DNA of 64,000 nucleotides from Anaerolineaceae bacterium (GCA_002702065.1 NZXX01000012.1:62001-126000); one strand, 5' to 3'. Counted from the stretch's first letter, positions 33,367 through 42,913 are shown. The notes: generated from the letters alone by a model not told the origin. A program made the numbers and translations.

Positions 33367-34362
33367 GTGAAAGACCTGATTAAAAAACTGGTGGAGGCCT
33401 GGGGGCCATCGGGCTACGAACATCACATCCGCGCCTTGATTCAGGAAGAAGTGGCGGACCTGGCGGACGAGATCACCGTTGATCCATTGGGGAACCTGAT
33501 CTGCCGCGTGGGCAGCGGCGGCAAAAAAGTGATGATCTCGGCCCACATGGATGAGATCGGCGTGATGGCGACTTATGCGGAGCCGGAAAGCGGCTATCTG
33601 CGGTTTACCAACATTGGCGGGCTGATTCATTCCACGCTGGCGGGCAACCGGGTGCGCTTTGAAGACGGCACCATTGGTGTGATTGCGGTCCACGATCAGT
33701 TTGGCGCAGGCCGGACCAGTGTGCCGAATCTGGATGATTTTTATATCGACGTCAGCACCGGTAATGGCGCAGCCAGTATTCAGCCCGGCAGCCCGGCGGG
33801 GATGTGGCGCGAGATGGAAGAACGCGGCAGCCGTCTGATCGCCAAGTCAATGGATGATCGCATCGGCTGTGCGGTGGCGATCGGGGCCATGCGCAAGCTG
33901 AACAAGCAGGCTCCGAACGAATGTTACTTTGTGTTCAGTGTGCAGGAAGAAGTCGGCCTGCGCGGGGCACGGACGGCAGCACATGGCGTTGACCCGGATG
34001 TTGGCATCGCCTTGGATGTGACCGGCAGCGGCGACGAACTGAAAAGCTGGAAAATGGCCGTCAAGCTGGGCAAGGGCGCAGCCATCAAAATTCATGATGG
34101 CGGGCTGGTTGTGCCACCGGCAGTCCGCGACTGGATGGTCGAACGCGCCGAAGCGGATGGCATCCCGTATCAGCTTGAACTGCTGACCGGCGGCACCACT
34201 GATGCGGCGGCGATTCAGCTGGCCCGCGCCGGTGTGCCCAGCGGCTGCATTTCCATCCCGTGCCGGTTTGTTCACACCACCAGCGAGACGGTTGATGTCA
34301 ACGACGTTCAGGCCTGTGTCGACTTGTTGGCCGGTCTGCTGACCAATCCAATTTCACTGTAA
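33367..34362 (+). CDS. M42 family aminopeptidase (paralogue 3)
   Basis: 331 residues. The motifs are SAHMDEIGV, SMDDRIG, VQEEVGLRG, ALDVTGSGD and CRFVHTT. It is shorter than the other two and lacks the HDLPN insert of paralogue 2. The GTG start at 33367 has GGGAG 8-9 bp upstream. A two-metal TET peptidase is expected in the cytoplasm. Confidence 0.93.
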   Translation: MKDLIKKLVEAWGPSGYEHHIRALIQEEVADLADEITVDPLGNLICRVGSGGKKVMISAHMDEIGVMATYAEPESGYLRFTNIGGLIHSTLAGNRVRFEDGTIGVIAVHDQFGAGRTSVPNLDDFYIDVSTGNGAASIQPGSPAGMWREMEERGSRLIAKSMDDRIGCAVAIGAMRKLNKQAPNECYFVFSVQEEVGLRGARTAAHGVDPDVGIALDVTGSGDELKSWKMAVKLGKGAAIKIHDGGLVVPPAVRDWMVERAEADGIPYQLELLTGGTTDAAAIQLARAGVPSGCISIPCRFVHTTSETVDVNDVQACVDLLAGLLTNPISL

Positions 34363-34438
34363 AAGAGCAAAAACTTTGACACATTGCAAACACAGTTGTG
34401 TGTTACAGTAGAATCAGAGTTGGCAAACGGTATGTCCT

Positions 34439-36010
34439 ATGGCCTCGATTGATGCGCAGCCACAACCCACTATCGAAGACCTGAAGCTTCTGGCCGAGGT
34501 TTCTCAGCTTTTGACGTCGCTTGATTTGCAGACGGTGATGCGTCAGGTGATGGCGCTTATGTCACGGGCTGTCGGCGGCGCCAAAGCAAGCCTGTTTTTG
34601 CATGGCGAAAACGAGATTGACTGGGATCATATCTTCCTGATGCGCAACCTGAACCGCGATGAGTCAATCGTGGCGTTGCGCACGGTCATCGACGCCGGGC
34701 TGGCTGGGTGGGTCATTCGCAATCGCAAGGCAACGATTGTATACGACACCGAATCCGATGAGCGCTGGCATGTGTTCCCCGAAGATACGGAGCCGATGCG
34801 TTCTGTACTGTGTGTGCCCTTGATGCATGATAACCATGTGATCGCGGTGCTGACGCTGGCGCATCCTGACGCCAGTCACTTCGATACCCACGACCTGGAT
34901 ATGGCCCAGATCATCGCCAATCAGGCGGCGGTGGCGATCCGCAATGCGCAGTTGTTTCATCAGACTCAGGCGCAGCAGCACCAGCTTGAGGCGATTCTGA
35001 GGGCGCTGCCAGAGATTTTGTTCGTGCTGGATCATCGGGGCAAAATCCTGCTCATCAATGACGGTGTTCTCGACTTGTTGGGCAGTACGCATCCACTGGA
35101 CCGGTCTGCGCTGGTGGGGCATATGCTCGGCGAGTTTATTGGCGATGAGGAACGAGGCCACATACTGGCTCCGGTACAGCGGATCATCGATCAGCAGCCA
35201 CCCGGTGGCGACCCCTGGACGTTTGAGGTGCGCGATGATGAGCGCGGGCGTGATTATCAGGTGACGGTTGGGACATGGGCAACGGGACACCAGATGCAGG
35301 GTTATACGCTGCTGATGCACGACATCACGACGCTGCACGACCTGCACCGTTTCAAGGATGAGATGCTCAAAATTGTCTCGCACGATCTGCGTAACCCGGT
35401 TTCGTTAATTTCCAGCGCCCGTGATATGCTAGAGTTGGATCTGGAACCGCTGAAGGTGGGCGGCGATATACCGCAGTATCTGAAGATCATCGGCCAGGCG
35501 ACCGAACGCATGGATGTGCTGCTGGATGAATTGATGCAGACCGGCGCGTCCAACCAGCGACAGATTGACCCTGAAGACCTGATTCGGACGGTGGTCGAGC
35601 GCGTGCGACCACTCGCGGCGCGCAAGCAGCAGCGTATTGATATGACCCTGAACCTGGATCAAATATTTACATTGGTTGTGGACCCACTACTGATCGGTGA
35701 GGCGATGGAAAACTATTTATCAAATGCCATCAAATATACGCCGAAAAAAGGGCAGATCACCGTAAATGCCTATAGTGATGATTCCCGTTTTCATTTTATT
35801 GTGGAAGATAATGGCATTGGCATCGGCACGGACTATATCCCCCACTTATTCGAGCCCTATTACCGCCCACCCGGCACGCAGGAACAGGGTTATGGGATTG
35901 GCCTTAATCTGGTCAAAACCATTGTCGAACGCCACCGGGGTGAGGTGTGGGTCGACAGTACCGAAGCCGTGGGCAGCCGTTTTGGGTTCTGGCTGCCATT
36001 ATCACCGTAA
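34439..36010 (+). CDS. Soluble GAF-PAS sensor histidine kinase
   Basis: 523 residues without membrane segments. A GAF domain spans about 15-180, a PAS domain about 185-300, then HisKA with H-box IVSHDLRNPVSLIS (His315) and HATPase with N-box ENYLSNAIKYTP, G1 DNGIGIG and G2 GYGIGLNLVK. It should sense a cytosolic ligand or redox state and autophosphorylate. No response regulator is adjacent; instead the cyclase-AAA-TPR gene starts 6 bp later, so the two likely act together. The start has no clear ribosome site. A TTGACA at 34376 may belong to its promoter but the spacing to the nearest -10 is too long. Confidence 0.9.
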   Translation: MASIDAQPQPTIEDLKLLAEVSQLLTSLDLQTVMRQVMALMSRAVGGAKASLFLHGENEIDWDHIFLMRNLNRDESIVALRTVIDAGLAGWVIRNRKATIVYDTESDERWHVFPEDTEPMRSVLCVPLMHDNHVIAVLTLAHPDASHFDTHDLDMAQIIANQAAVAIRNAQLFHQTQAQQHQLEAILRALPEILFVLDHRGKILLINDGVLDLLGSTHPLDRSALVGHMLGEFIGDEERGHILAPVQRIIDQQPPGGDPWTFEVRDDERGRDYQVTVGTWATGHQMQGYTLLMHDITTLHDLHRFKDEMLKIVSHDLRNPVSLISSARDMLELDLEPLKVGGDIPQYLKIIGQATERMDVLLDELMQTGASNQRQIDPEDLIRTVVERVRPLAARKQQRIDMTLNLDQIFTLVVDPLLIGEAMENYLSNAIKYTPKKGQITVNAYSDDSRFHFIVEDNGIGIGTDYIPHLFEPYYRPPGTQEQGYGIGLNLVKTIVERHRGEVWVDSTEAVGSRFGFWLPLSP

Positions 36011-36016
36011 GTGATT

Positions 36017-39000
36017 ATGAGTGACAGTTCACTGCAAATTGTCCGGCTGCGCGCAACGCTGGCCGAGATTTTCGCGCTGCGAGAATCTTTGAGCGAAGAA
36101 GCCTATACCCAGATTATCATCGCCATTTACGACAAAATTCGCGCTATCCAGACGACGCCGGAAATGGCGGCCCCGCAGCTGGAAGGCGGCGATGAAATCC
36201 GGCTGGTGACGATCATGTTCGTTGATATTGTCGATTCGACGGAGATGACCCAGAGCCTGGAGGCGGATGACTGGAAGGCGACAATCGGCGCGGCGCATAA
36301 TCAGGTGGCGCGGCTGGTCAGCGAGTGGGGCGGGGTTGTCGGGCAGTATCTGGGCGACGGGGTATTGTCCTTTTTTGGAACCCGGCACAGCCAGGAAGAC
36401 GATGCGCTGCGGGCGGTAAACTGCGCGCTGGAGATCCACAGCATTCTGGTGCGGTTCGCACAGGAAATCTATCTCAAGTATGACATGGAATTTAGCGTTC
36501 GAATCGGCATCAGCACCGGGCGCGCCGTCGTCGGCTATTTTGGCAGCGACGAAAACAAAAGCCTGCTGGCCCTGGGCGCGCCGACGAATCTGGCATCCCG
36601 GCTGCAAGGCATTGCGAATGCAGGCGAAACGCTGGTCGATGCCCAGACCTATCGCCGGGTGCGCAATCATTTTGCCACCGAAGAACGCCCGGCGGTCGAC
36701 CTGAAGGGCTTCGACGCGCTGATCGAACATTACCGGATCATCGGGCACAGAGAGCAGCGCCCGACTCAGCTTACCTCAACCAGCATCGCCAAAATCGAGA
36801 CAGCGTTTGTCGGGCGAGCGCAGGAACTGGCCTTGCTGAAGCAGTCGCTTCAGGATGCCCGGCAGACAGCGCGGGCTGCCGTTCTCACGATTTACGGTGA
36901 TATTGGCCTGGGCAAAAGCCGTCTGTTACAGGAAATCCTCGATAACACCTCTCAGTATCGCCAGATCGTGATGGTGGGTAATTATCAGAAGAAGAATGGG
37001 TCTTACAGCCTGCTGCAAGATTTTCTGGCCGCCAATTGCAACCTGAAAGACGATACGGCGCCGGATGTGATCGAGCAGCGTATTGTCGAGTTTGTGCGGG
37101 CTGGGTGGGATCATCCGGATACTGAGGCCACCGCCCATGCGATTGGGTTTGTGGCTGGCTACGGGTTTACCAACAGCCCACACGTGCGCGCCCTGCAAAA
37201 GAGCGGCCCCGACCAGAAACACGTCGCCAGTGCCATGATTGCTCGCTGGTTTCGGGGGATGGCGGAGGCCGGCCCGTTGCTGATTGCGGTCGATAACCTG
37301 CAATGGGTGGATCACGAATCGCTCGGTCTGCTGGAGTATATCGCGCTGGAATTGGTTGAATTTCCAGTCGTCATTCTGGGGGCGGCCCGGCCCGATTTTG
37401 ACGATCATGCCACCCATTATATGCGGTCGCTCGAAGGCTATCACGTCGTTGAGCTGGACCCCCTCGAAGATGCGGACATTGATCACATTATTGGCGCGGT
37501 CTTCCAGCAGATTGACAGCATCCCGGAAACATTACCGGCCTTGATTCGAAGCCGTGCCGAGGGCAACCCGCTGTTTGTCGAGGAATTTATCTACATGCTG
37601 TTCGACAACGGCATTATTGAAATGACGAGCCAGAATCGCTGGCGAATCAACCGGCTGCAATATTCTATGCGCAGCTCCAAAATGCCCGGCGGCCTGGTGG
37701 CGATCTTTCAGGCGCGGCTGGACGAACTGTCGCCCGTGACGCGGCAGGTGATTCAGATGGCATCGGCAATTGGGGTGAATTTCTGGCCGGGGGCGGTTGC
37801 GCGGCTGATCGACGGTGAAGATGTCGAAAATGCACTGGCGGACCTGCAGGCGCGTGGCATCATCGTGCAGGTGCCAGAGAGCGACTTCGAGCGTGAACTG
37901 GAATTTCAGTTCCGGCATACGCTCTACCGCGAGGTCGTGTATTCCATGCTCACGCGCCAGAATCGGGAAATTTACCACCGGAATATTGCGGCCTGGCTGG
38001 AAGAACGCGTAGCTACCCGGCCTGAATATCTGGAAACCTTGGCCGATCATTATCACCACAGCCGGCAGAATCGTGATGCGCTGGTGACCTACGTCAGTGC
38101 GGCCAAAGACCGCTTCCAGCGTGGTCTGCTGGAGGAAACGCTGTCCATGATCGAAAAAGGACTGGACGCCGCCCGCGAAGTCCCGCGCGAGATCGCCCTC
38201 GAAATGGTGGGCACCTTGTGGATGCTGCAAGGGCAGGTGCTCGATTCGCTGGACCGGTACGAAGAATCCAGCGCGTCCAGCCAGACTGCGCTTATGTTAA
38301 TGGGGGAAATGCCGGAAGGGGCAATGGTCGAGGAAAAGCTGACCGCTGCCCGCACGCTCGGTATTGCCCACCTGAACCTGGGCCGCTACGACGAAGCCTT
38401 CGACGCCCTCAACCGTGCCAACAGTATGCTGCCAAAGGATAATGTGCGGTTGCACGCGGCTATTTTGCGGACCTTCGGCATGTTGTTCCGGGCGCGCGGC
38501 CAGCTGAATGAAAGCATGGTCTACGAACAGGAAGCCTTCACCCTCGCGCAGCAGGCGGGCGATCAGCGCGAGATGGCGCGTGTGCTGTCTGTGCTCAGTA
38601 CGGTGGCGCTGGACCGGGGGGATTTTGCCACCGCGCTTTCGTATTGCGAACGGGTGCTGGATACCAACCGCAAGGATGACAACACCTATTATCAGATTCT
38701 CGACCTGCGGCAGATGGCGACCATCTACCGGTCGTTGTTCGCCTATGAACGTGCGCTGGAATTGTGCGACGAAGCCGAGCCGCTTCAGGAGCGCATCCGC
38801 TATCGCGACCCACTGCTGCATATTAACCGCGCCCTATGCCTGATCTCGCTGGGGCAGACGGACAACGGCATGCGGCTGCTGCGCGACATGGCCGCTAACG
38901 AGCGACCCAACCCGATGGTCGATCAGCGTATTCAGCTGGCGCTGGTGATTGGGCTGGCAATGGTCGGTGATTATGAACAATGCCTGCATCGTGCCCGGTC

Positions 39001-39334
39001 ACTGGTGCACGATAGTCAGGAACACAACCTGATTCTGTATGGGCGTGGTCTGCTGTGGCAGGGGATTGCCGAAAATTCGCTGAAACAGGGACAGCCGCTG
39101 GATACGCTGAATCAGGCGCTGGATTATGAACTGACCTATGGCGGACGCTATGCATGGTTATGCTATTATTCGCTCGGTACCGCCACTCCACAGCAGGATG
39201 CAGCGCGTCAATGGTATAAACAGGCGGCGGACACCCTGCGTGCCATAGCAAGCAGCCTGCACACCCGCCCCGACTTGCAGCAGATTATGCTCAATAACGC
39301 GGTCGTCCACTCGCTGACCGAACTCAGCCGCTAA
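36017..39334 (+). CDS. Class III adenylate/guanylate cyclase fused to AAA ATPase and TPR repeats
   Basis: 1105 residues. The cyclase domain (about 60-245) has MFVDIVDST and QYLGDGVLSFFG, giving the two metal Asp residues, and APTNLASRLQ, giving the Asn and Arg of the transition state, so it may be active. An AAA/STAND-type ATPase follows with Walker A YGDIGLGKSRLLQE and Walker B LLIAVDNLQWVD. The last 400 residues are TPR-like helices. This architecture is common in Chloroflexota; its signal output is a cyclic nucleotide. It begins 6 bp after a histidine kinase gene and its 3' end overlaps the convergent NB-ARC gene by 11 bp. The GTG at 36011 is a less likely start. Confidence 0.9.
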   Translation: MSDSSLQIVRLRATLAEIFALRESLSEEAYTQIIIAIYDKIRAIQTTPEMAAPQLEGGDEIRLVTIMFVDIVDSTEMTQSLEADDWKATIGAAHNQVARLVSEWGGVVGQYLGDGVLSFFGTRHSQEDDALRAVNCALEIHSILVRFAQEIYLKYDMEFSVRIGISTGRAVVGYFGSDENKSLLALGAPTNLASRLQGIANAGETLVDAQTYRRVRNHFATEERPAVDLKGFDALIEHYRIIGHREQRPTQLTSTSIAKIETAFVGRAQELALLKQSLQDARQTARAAVLTIYGDIGLGKSRLLQEILDNTSQYRQIVMVGNYQKKNGSYSLLQDFLAANCNLKDDTAPDVIEQRIVEFVRAGWDHPDTEATAHAIGFVAGYGFTNSPHVRALQKSGPDQKHVASAMIARWFRGMAEAGPLLIAVDNLQWVDHESLGLLEYIALELVEFPVVILGAARPDFDDHATHYMRSLEGYHVVELDPLEDADIDHIIGAVFQQIDSIPETLPALIRSRAEGNPLFVEEFIYMLFDNGIIEMTSQNRWRINRLQYSMRSSKMPGGLVAIFQARLDELSPVTRQVIQMASAIGVNFWPGAVARLIDGEDVENALADLQARGIIVQVPESDFERELEFQFRHTLYREVVYSMLTRQNREIYHRNIAAWLEERVATRPEYLETLADHYHHSRQNRDALVTYVSAAKDRFQRGLLEETLSMIEKGLDAAREVPREIALEMVGTLWMLQGQVLDSLDRYEESSASSQTALMLMGEMPEGAMVEEKLTAARTLGIAHLNLGRYDEAFDALNRANSMLPKDNVRLHAAILRTFGMLFRARGQLNESMVYEQEAFTLAQQAGDQREMARVLSVLSTVALDRGDFATALSYCERVLDTNRKDDNTYYQILDLRQMATIYRSLFAYERALELCDEAEPLQERIRYRDPLLHINRALCLISLGQTDNGMRLLRDMAANERPNPMVDQRIQLALVIGLAMVGDYEQCLHRARSLVHDSQEHNLILYGRGLLWQGIAENSLKQGQPLDTLNQALDYELTYGGRYAWLCYYSLGTATPQQDAARQWYKQAADTLRAIASSLHTRPDLQQIMLNNAVVHSLTELSR

Positions 39335-42023
39335 GCAGCGCATAAGCATTGGCGGCATAATCACGGGCGCTGCCGTTGACAGGTTTTTGTTCCGCGCCCT
39401 GGGCCGCGTGCATCGCCAGTTCACCTTCGATACGCGTCTTCAGGCTGCTCAGGTCCCGGTCATGAGGTTCCAGCTCCAGCGCATCGTTCACCAGCAGCTC
39501 CGCAATGCTTAAATGGCGGGGGCTTTTCACCAGCAATCCGGCCAGATCAACGATGGTACTGACGATCGATTCGCGGTCATCATTCTGGTAAGCCAGGTGC
39601 AGGGCCTGTCGATAGCTGAGGACGGCCTGCGCCAGATCACCCGCTTGCACTGCCGCATAAGCCAGATTGCTCAGTTGGAGGCTTTCCTCGGTTTTGTCGC
39701 CCACTTCACGCGCGATATGCAGCGCGGAGGTGTGGAAGCGGCTGGCTTCGCTCCAGCGGTCCTGTTCGCCGTAGGCCGTTCCCAACCCGCCGAGGACCTT
39801 CCCTTCATAATCGCGCTTGCCCTGCTGCCGGAATAAATTCAGGGCCTGCTCCCAGGTCGTGCTGGCGGCTTCGGGGTCGCTGTTATCGAGCTGCGCATAA
39901 GCCAGCTTGTAGAGGATGAGCGCCTCATTTTGTTTGTCGCCGGTGTTGCGGGCGATTTGCAGGGCCTGCGTATAGGCGGTTTCGGCGGCGGCGCTTTCTC
40001 CGATCAGCTGGCGGGCGTCGGCCAGGGCAATCGACATGTGCATCCGTGTATCGTTGTCGCCCAGTTCCTGCGCCAGTTGAATACCGCGATTGGCATGCAG
40101 GATCGCTGGCTGTGCATTTTCGGTTTTGACCATCAGGGTGGTCAGCGTATCGAGCGTTTCGAGGAGCGCTTCTTCGTTCTCGTCATCTTCTTCATACAGG
40201 GTGACGAGTTCGTTGTAGGTGCTGATCGCTTCGTTATCGAGCTTTTCATCGACCTGAGCGCGGCCCAGTGCTTCCAGTAGTTCGATCTGGCGGTCTGTGT
40301 CACGGGCCTGCCGCGCCGACATCAGGGCGGCCCGCAGCGCCGGAATATCGCCTTCGGGGATTTCATCATCTGCCGCGTAGGAGGCCGGGATTTCGGGGAT
40401 AAAGACTTCGTCAATGTCGTCCTCATCCTCGTCATAGGTCAGGTCATCGTCGGCGTCTTCGCGGAACAGATCGCTGATAAAGGCGGGCGGCTCGATTTCC
40501 TCGTCTTCGTCGTCCTCGTCCTCCTCTTCGTCGCCATACGCATAAGCGTCATATTCGTCTTCATCATCGAGGTCGTCATCCTCGTCTTCGTCCTCGTCCG
40601 GCTCGTCATCAGCGTCATCGTCGAGGTCTTCATCGTCATAATCGTCGCCGTCGTCGTAACTATCCTCAATTTCCTCGTCGTCTTCGTCTTCATCCTCATC
40701 CATATCATTGTCGGCCATGACAGGCTCGCGGAAAGGTGAGGACGCCGGACGCGGGGCGAGGTCGGAGGCGGGGAAGGCGGTGGTTGAGGTTGCGGCCAAT
40801 CGCCGCAGACGCAGCAGCTCGTAAACATAGCCGCGCTCACCGACAAACTCATCGGCATGCATCAGTGCTACGGCCACCCGGTTGGGTGTCTCAAGGGTAT
40901 TCTGCTCGACGGACCACAGGGCCGCCGCCATATAATTGTCCATCTGGGCGGCCAGATGATTGTAGCTGTTTTCGTCCGGGTCGCTGCTGTAACGTTCGGC
41001 ATCTTCGACCAGCGCATCCCGAATTTTGCCGCGCAGATCATTCAGCCGCTGCTCACCGGCCAGCGTCTGGGCGAATTTGTGCGCCAGTGTGTGCAGCCGG
41101 TAGTAGGGCAACCCATACCGTTGGGTGACTTCGACAAGGTTTTGCTGGCTCAGGATTTTCATCGCCTGCTCGATGGTTGCTTGTGGCGCGTTGCCGACTT
41201 TGCTCAGCAGTTCCGCCGATGCTTCGCCGCGAAACGTTGCACCCATCATGATCATCAGCCCCTGCAAGGCGCTGTTGAGGCTGCGAAAGGCGGCGGTCAG
41301 CGCGATCAGGGCCGGGTCGACGTTGGTATAGCCGGGTATCTGTGTGAGCGTGTTCAGATACTGTACCGGGGCTAGTTTGCTGGTGCGGACTGTCGCACCG
41401 GCCAGCACCAGCGCCAGCGGCACGTAGCGCAGGGTCTGCGCCAGCCGGTCGACATCAGCGTCTGGCTCAGCACTCAGGCCAGCCGTTTGCTTGAACAGGG
41501 CACTGGCATGAGCCGGTTCGAGGGGTTCCAGATGAAATGACGTCCACGAGTCGTCGCTGAATGCCTGCTGGTTGATGAGCAGAACGGGCAGCTTGTCGGC
41601 ACAGCGCTCGATAAACGTGCGGATGACATTTTCGTTCAGCCGGCCATCGAAGACGATCAGCGGTTTGTGTTGGGTCAGGGTGCTGTTGACCGCGCCGATC
41701 ATCCCGGTGGGGTGTTCGCTGTTGGTGATATCTTCAATATCGTAGGCGCGCCCTACCCGCACGATCAACTGATCAATGGTCGGCTCGTCAACATTGAGCC
41801 ACAGCACGCCACCCGGCTGTTCCGTATAGGCAGCAGCCAGCGTGGCAGCCAGTGCGGTTTTCCCAACCCCGGCGGCCCCATAGACCAGCGCTGGTTTGTT
41901 CTCCCGCAGCCGGGTGTAAAGCTGGCTCAGGATGGCATCGCGGCCTATAAGCTTTTGGGGAACCATCACGGGGAGTGCTGCGGCCTCGTGGGCCGGCGCT
42001 TCATGGGAGGTATAGTCAGCCAT
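39324..42023 (-). CDS. NB-ARC-type STAND ATPase with acidic tract and TPR domain
   Basis: 899 residues. The ATPase at the N-terminus has Walker A VYGAAGVGKTALA (Lys55), Walker B PLIVFDG and the GLPL-like motif YVPLALVLAGATV. Residues about 437-512 are almost all Asp and Glu with a few Tyr and Ser, an intrinsically disordered acidic belt. The C-terminal 330 residues are TPR repeats, with ALILYKLAYAQLDNSDPEAA as an example. STAND proteins are signal-triggered scaffolds. No effector domain (TIR, protease or nuclease) is seen, so its output must be through a partner. The start is preceded by a 17-bp-spaced promoter. Confidence 0.87.
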   Translation of the reverse strand: MADYTSHEAPAHEAAALPVMVPQKLIGRDAILSQLYTRLRENKPALVYGAAGVGKTALAATLAAAYTEQPGGVLWLNVDEPTIDQLIVRVGRAYDIEDITNSEHPTGMIGAVNSTLTQHKPLIVFDGRLNENVIRTFIERCADKLPVLLINQQAFSDDSWTSFHLEPLEPAHASALFKQTAGLSAEPDADVDRLAQTLRYVPLALVLAGATVRTSKLAPVQYLNTLTQIPGYTNVDPALIALTAAFRSLNSALQGLMIMMGATFRGEASAELLSKVGNAPQATIEQAMKILSQQNLVEVTQRYGLPYYRLHTLAHKFAQTLAGEQRLNDLRGKIRDALVEDAERYSSDPDENSYNHLAAQMDNYMAAALWSVEQNTLETPNRVAVALMHADEFVGERGYVYELLRLRRLAATSTTAFPASDLAPRPASSPFREPVMADNDMDEDEDEDDEEIEDSYDDGDDYDDEDLDDDADDEPDEDEDEDDDLDDEDEYDAYAYGDEEEDEDDEDEEIEPPAFISDLFREDADDDLTYDEDEDDIDEVFIPEIPASYAADDEIPEGDIPALRAALMSARQARDTDRQIELLEALGRAQVDEKLDNEAISTYNELVTLYEEDDENEEALLETLDTLTTLMVKTENAQPAILHANRGIQLAQELGDNDTRMHMSIALADARQLIGESAAAETAYTQALQIARNTGDKQNEALILYKLAYAQLDNSDPEAASTTWEQALNLFRQQGKRDYEGKVLGGLGTAYGEQDRWSEASRFHTSALHIAREVGDKTEESLQLSNLAYAAVQAGDLAQAVLSYRQALHLAYQNDDRESIVSTIVDLAGLLVKSPRHLSIAELLVNDALELEPHDRDLSSLKTRIEGELAMHAAQGAEQKPVNGSARDYAANAYALLSG

Positions 42024-42065
42024 GGCTCACCACTTCTTGTTGTGCTGTGCGAATTTATAGTTGAG

Positions 42066-42094
42066 AGTATAGCATCAGGCCAATTGCACGGCAA
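42066..42094 (-). promoter_or_regulatory. Promoter of the NB-ARC ATPase gene
   Basis: On the minus strand TTGCCG and TATACT are 17 bp apart, 42 bp before the ATG. Confidence 0.65.
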
Positions 42095-42106
42095 TTTTGG
42101 AGATAA

Positions 42107-42132
42107 CAAAAACCTCGCCGGGCAGCGAGGTT
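42107..42132 (-). terminator. Intrinsic terminator of the Trm112-like gene
   Basis: On the minus strand AACCTCGC pairs with GCGAGGTT around TGCCCG, followed by TTTG. It lies just upstream of the NB-ARC promoter. Confidence 0.8.
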
Positions 42133-42139
42133 CAGGTTT

Positions 42140-42385
42140 TTAGGCTTCGGGCGGCGGCACCGGCAGGTCTTCGACAGCGACATCCTTCCATTTTTCACCC
42201 TCTTCGACCAGCATCACCGGGATGCCATTGCGAATGGGATATTTGAACCCGGAGTCCGCACTGACCAGCCAGGCACCCTTGACCAGTTCCAGCTTGCCGG
42301 TGTCTTCGGTTTTGTCTTCAAAATGGACGGCAACCGGACAGCGCAAAATCTTCAAAAGCTCTGGGTCAATGGGCATATCACTCAT
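42140..42385 (-). CDS. Trm112/UPF0434-like small protein
   Basis: 81 residues. It begins IDPELLKILRCPVAV and ends with a strand GFKYPIRNGIPVML, the pattern of the Trm112p/YcaR family. Only one of the usual four zinc Cys residues remains (RCPV), so zinc binding is probably lost. Family members support methyltransferases in eukaryotes; the bacterial role is not known. GAGGA is 7 bp before the ATG at 42385, which makes it the best start; the ATG at 42391 is too close to that site. Confidence 0.8.
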   Translation of the reverse strand: MSDMPIDPELLKILRCPVAVHFEDKTEDTGKLELVKGAWLVSADSGFKYPIRNGIPVMLVEEGEKWKDVAVEDLPVPPPEA

Positions 42386-42417
42386 CTTCATATCCTCAAA
42401 ATCCGATGCTGCTACAC

Positions 42418-42446
42418 AGTATAACGGGAGGGTTGACCCGGCACAA
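42418..42446 (-). promoter_or_regulatory. Promoter of the Trm112-like gene
   Basis: On the minus strand TTGTGC and TATACT are 17 bp apart, about 32 bp before the ATG at 42385. Confidence 0.65.
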
Positions 42447-42457
42447 CGTCGAAATGT

Positions 42458-42486
42458 TTGCTTATCGGCGTCAAAATCCATATACT
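42458..42486 (+). promoter_or_regulatory. Promoter of the small membrane protein gene
   Basis: TTGCTT and TATACT are 17 bp apart. It is divergent from the promoter at 42418-42446, only 11 bp away. Confidence 0.65.
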
Positions 42487-42505
42487 TTAGGCAACGAACA
42501 ACGTT

Positions 42506-42517
42506 TTTCCGCGGAAA
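42506..42517. repeat. 12-bp perfect palindrome downstream of a promoter
   Basis: TTTCCGCGGAAA lies about 20 bp after the -10 box at 42481 and 35 bp before the small membrane protein start. Its place suits a repressor operator. Confidence 0.4.
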
Positions 42518-42552
42518 GGTTTGAATGTTCTAATTAGCTAAAGGAGTTTAAC

Positions 42553-42783
42553 ATGTTCGAGTTTATCGATTTTAATGCGCTTTTGCTGGGGGCGGGTTTT
42601 GCTCTGGCACTGTCGGGGGCCATTGTACTGTTCCTGGTCCACGCGGCGTTGAACGCGCCGCAGGTCGACGAAAACACCAACCGCATGAGTCGATTTGGGA
42701 AATGGACATCTCTGTCCCGTTACGATGGTCGGCGCATTCATTTTCATGCAGCCGGTCACGACCCAGAACTATATGAGTGGTAA
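42553..42783 (+). CDS. Small single-pass membrane protein of unknown function
   Basis: 76 residues. AAGGAG is 6 bp before the ATG, and a 17-bp-spaced promoter is upstream, so this is a real gene. One transmembrane helix (about residues 9-31) is followed by a polar, cytoplasmic or external tail with several His (RRIHFHAAGHD). I do not recognise the family. It precedes the CopG-like histidine kinase by 130 bp on the same strand and may be co-transcribed. Confidence 0.75.
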   Translation: MFEFIDFNALLLGAGFALALSGAIVLFLVHAALNAPQVDENTNRMSRFGKWTSLSRYDGRRIHFHAAGHDPELYEW

Positions 42784-42913
42784 CACGCTTTAGAAGATGG
42801 TTTATTTAAGACAAAAAAAATATTTTTGAGCGGTTGTCCCCGGACAGCAGTCTTAATATGCGCTTCCCACAAATTATCACACTCAGACATATCAGGACAG
42901 GCACACACCCCGC

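Noticed and set aside
34376-34414. TTGACA at 34376 as the -35 of a promoter with TACAGT or TAGAAT
   Set aside because: Spacing to either box is over 20 bp, too long for the main sigma factor.
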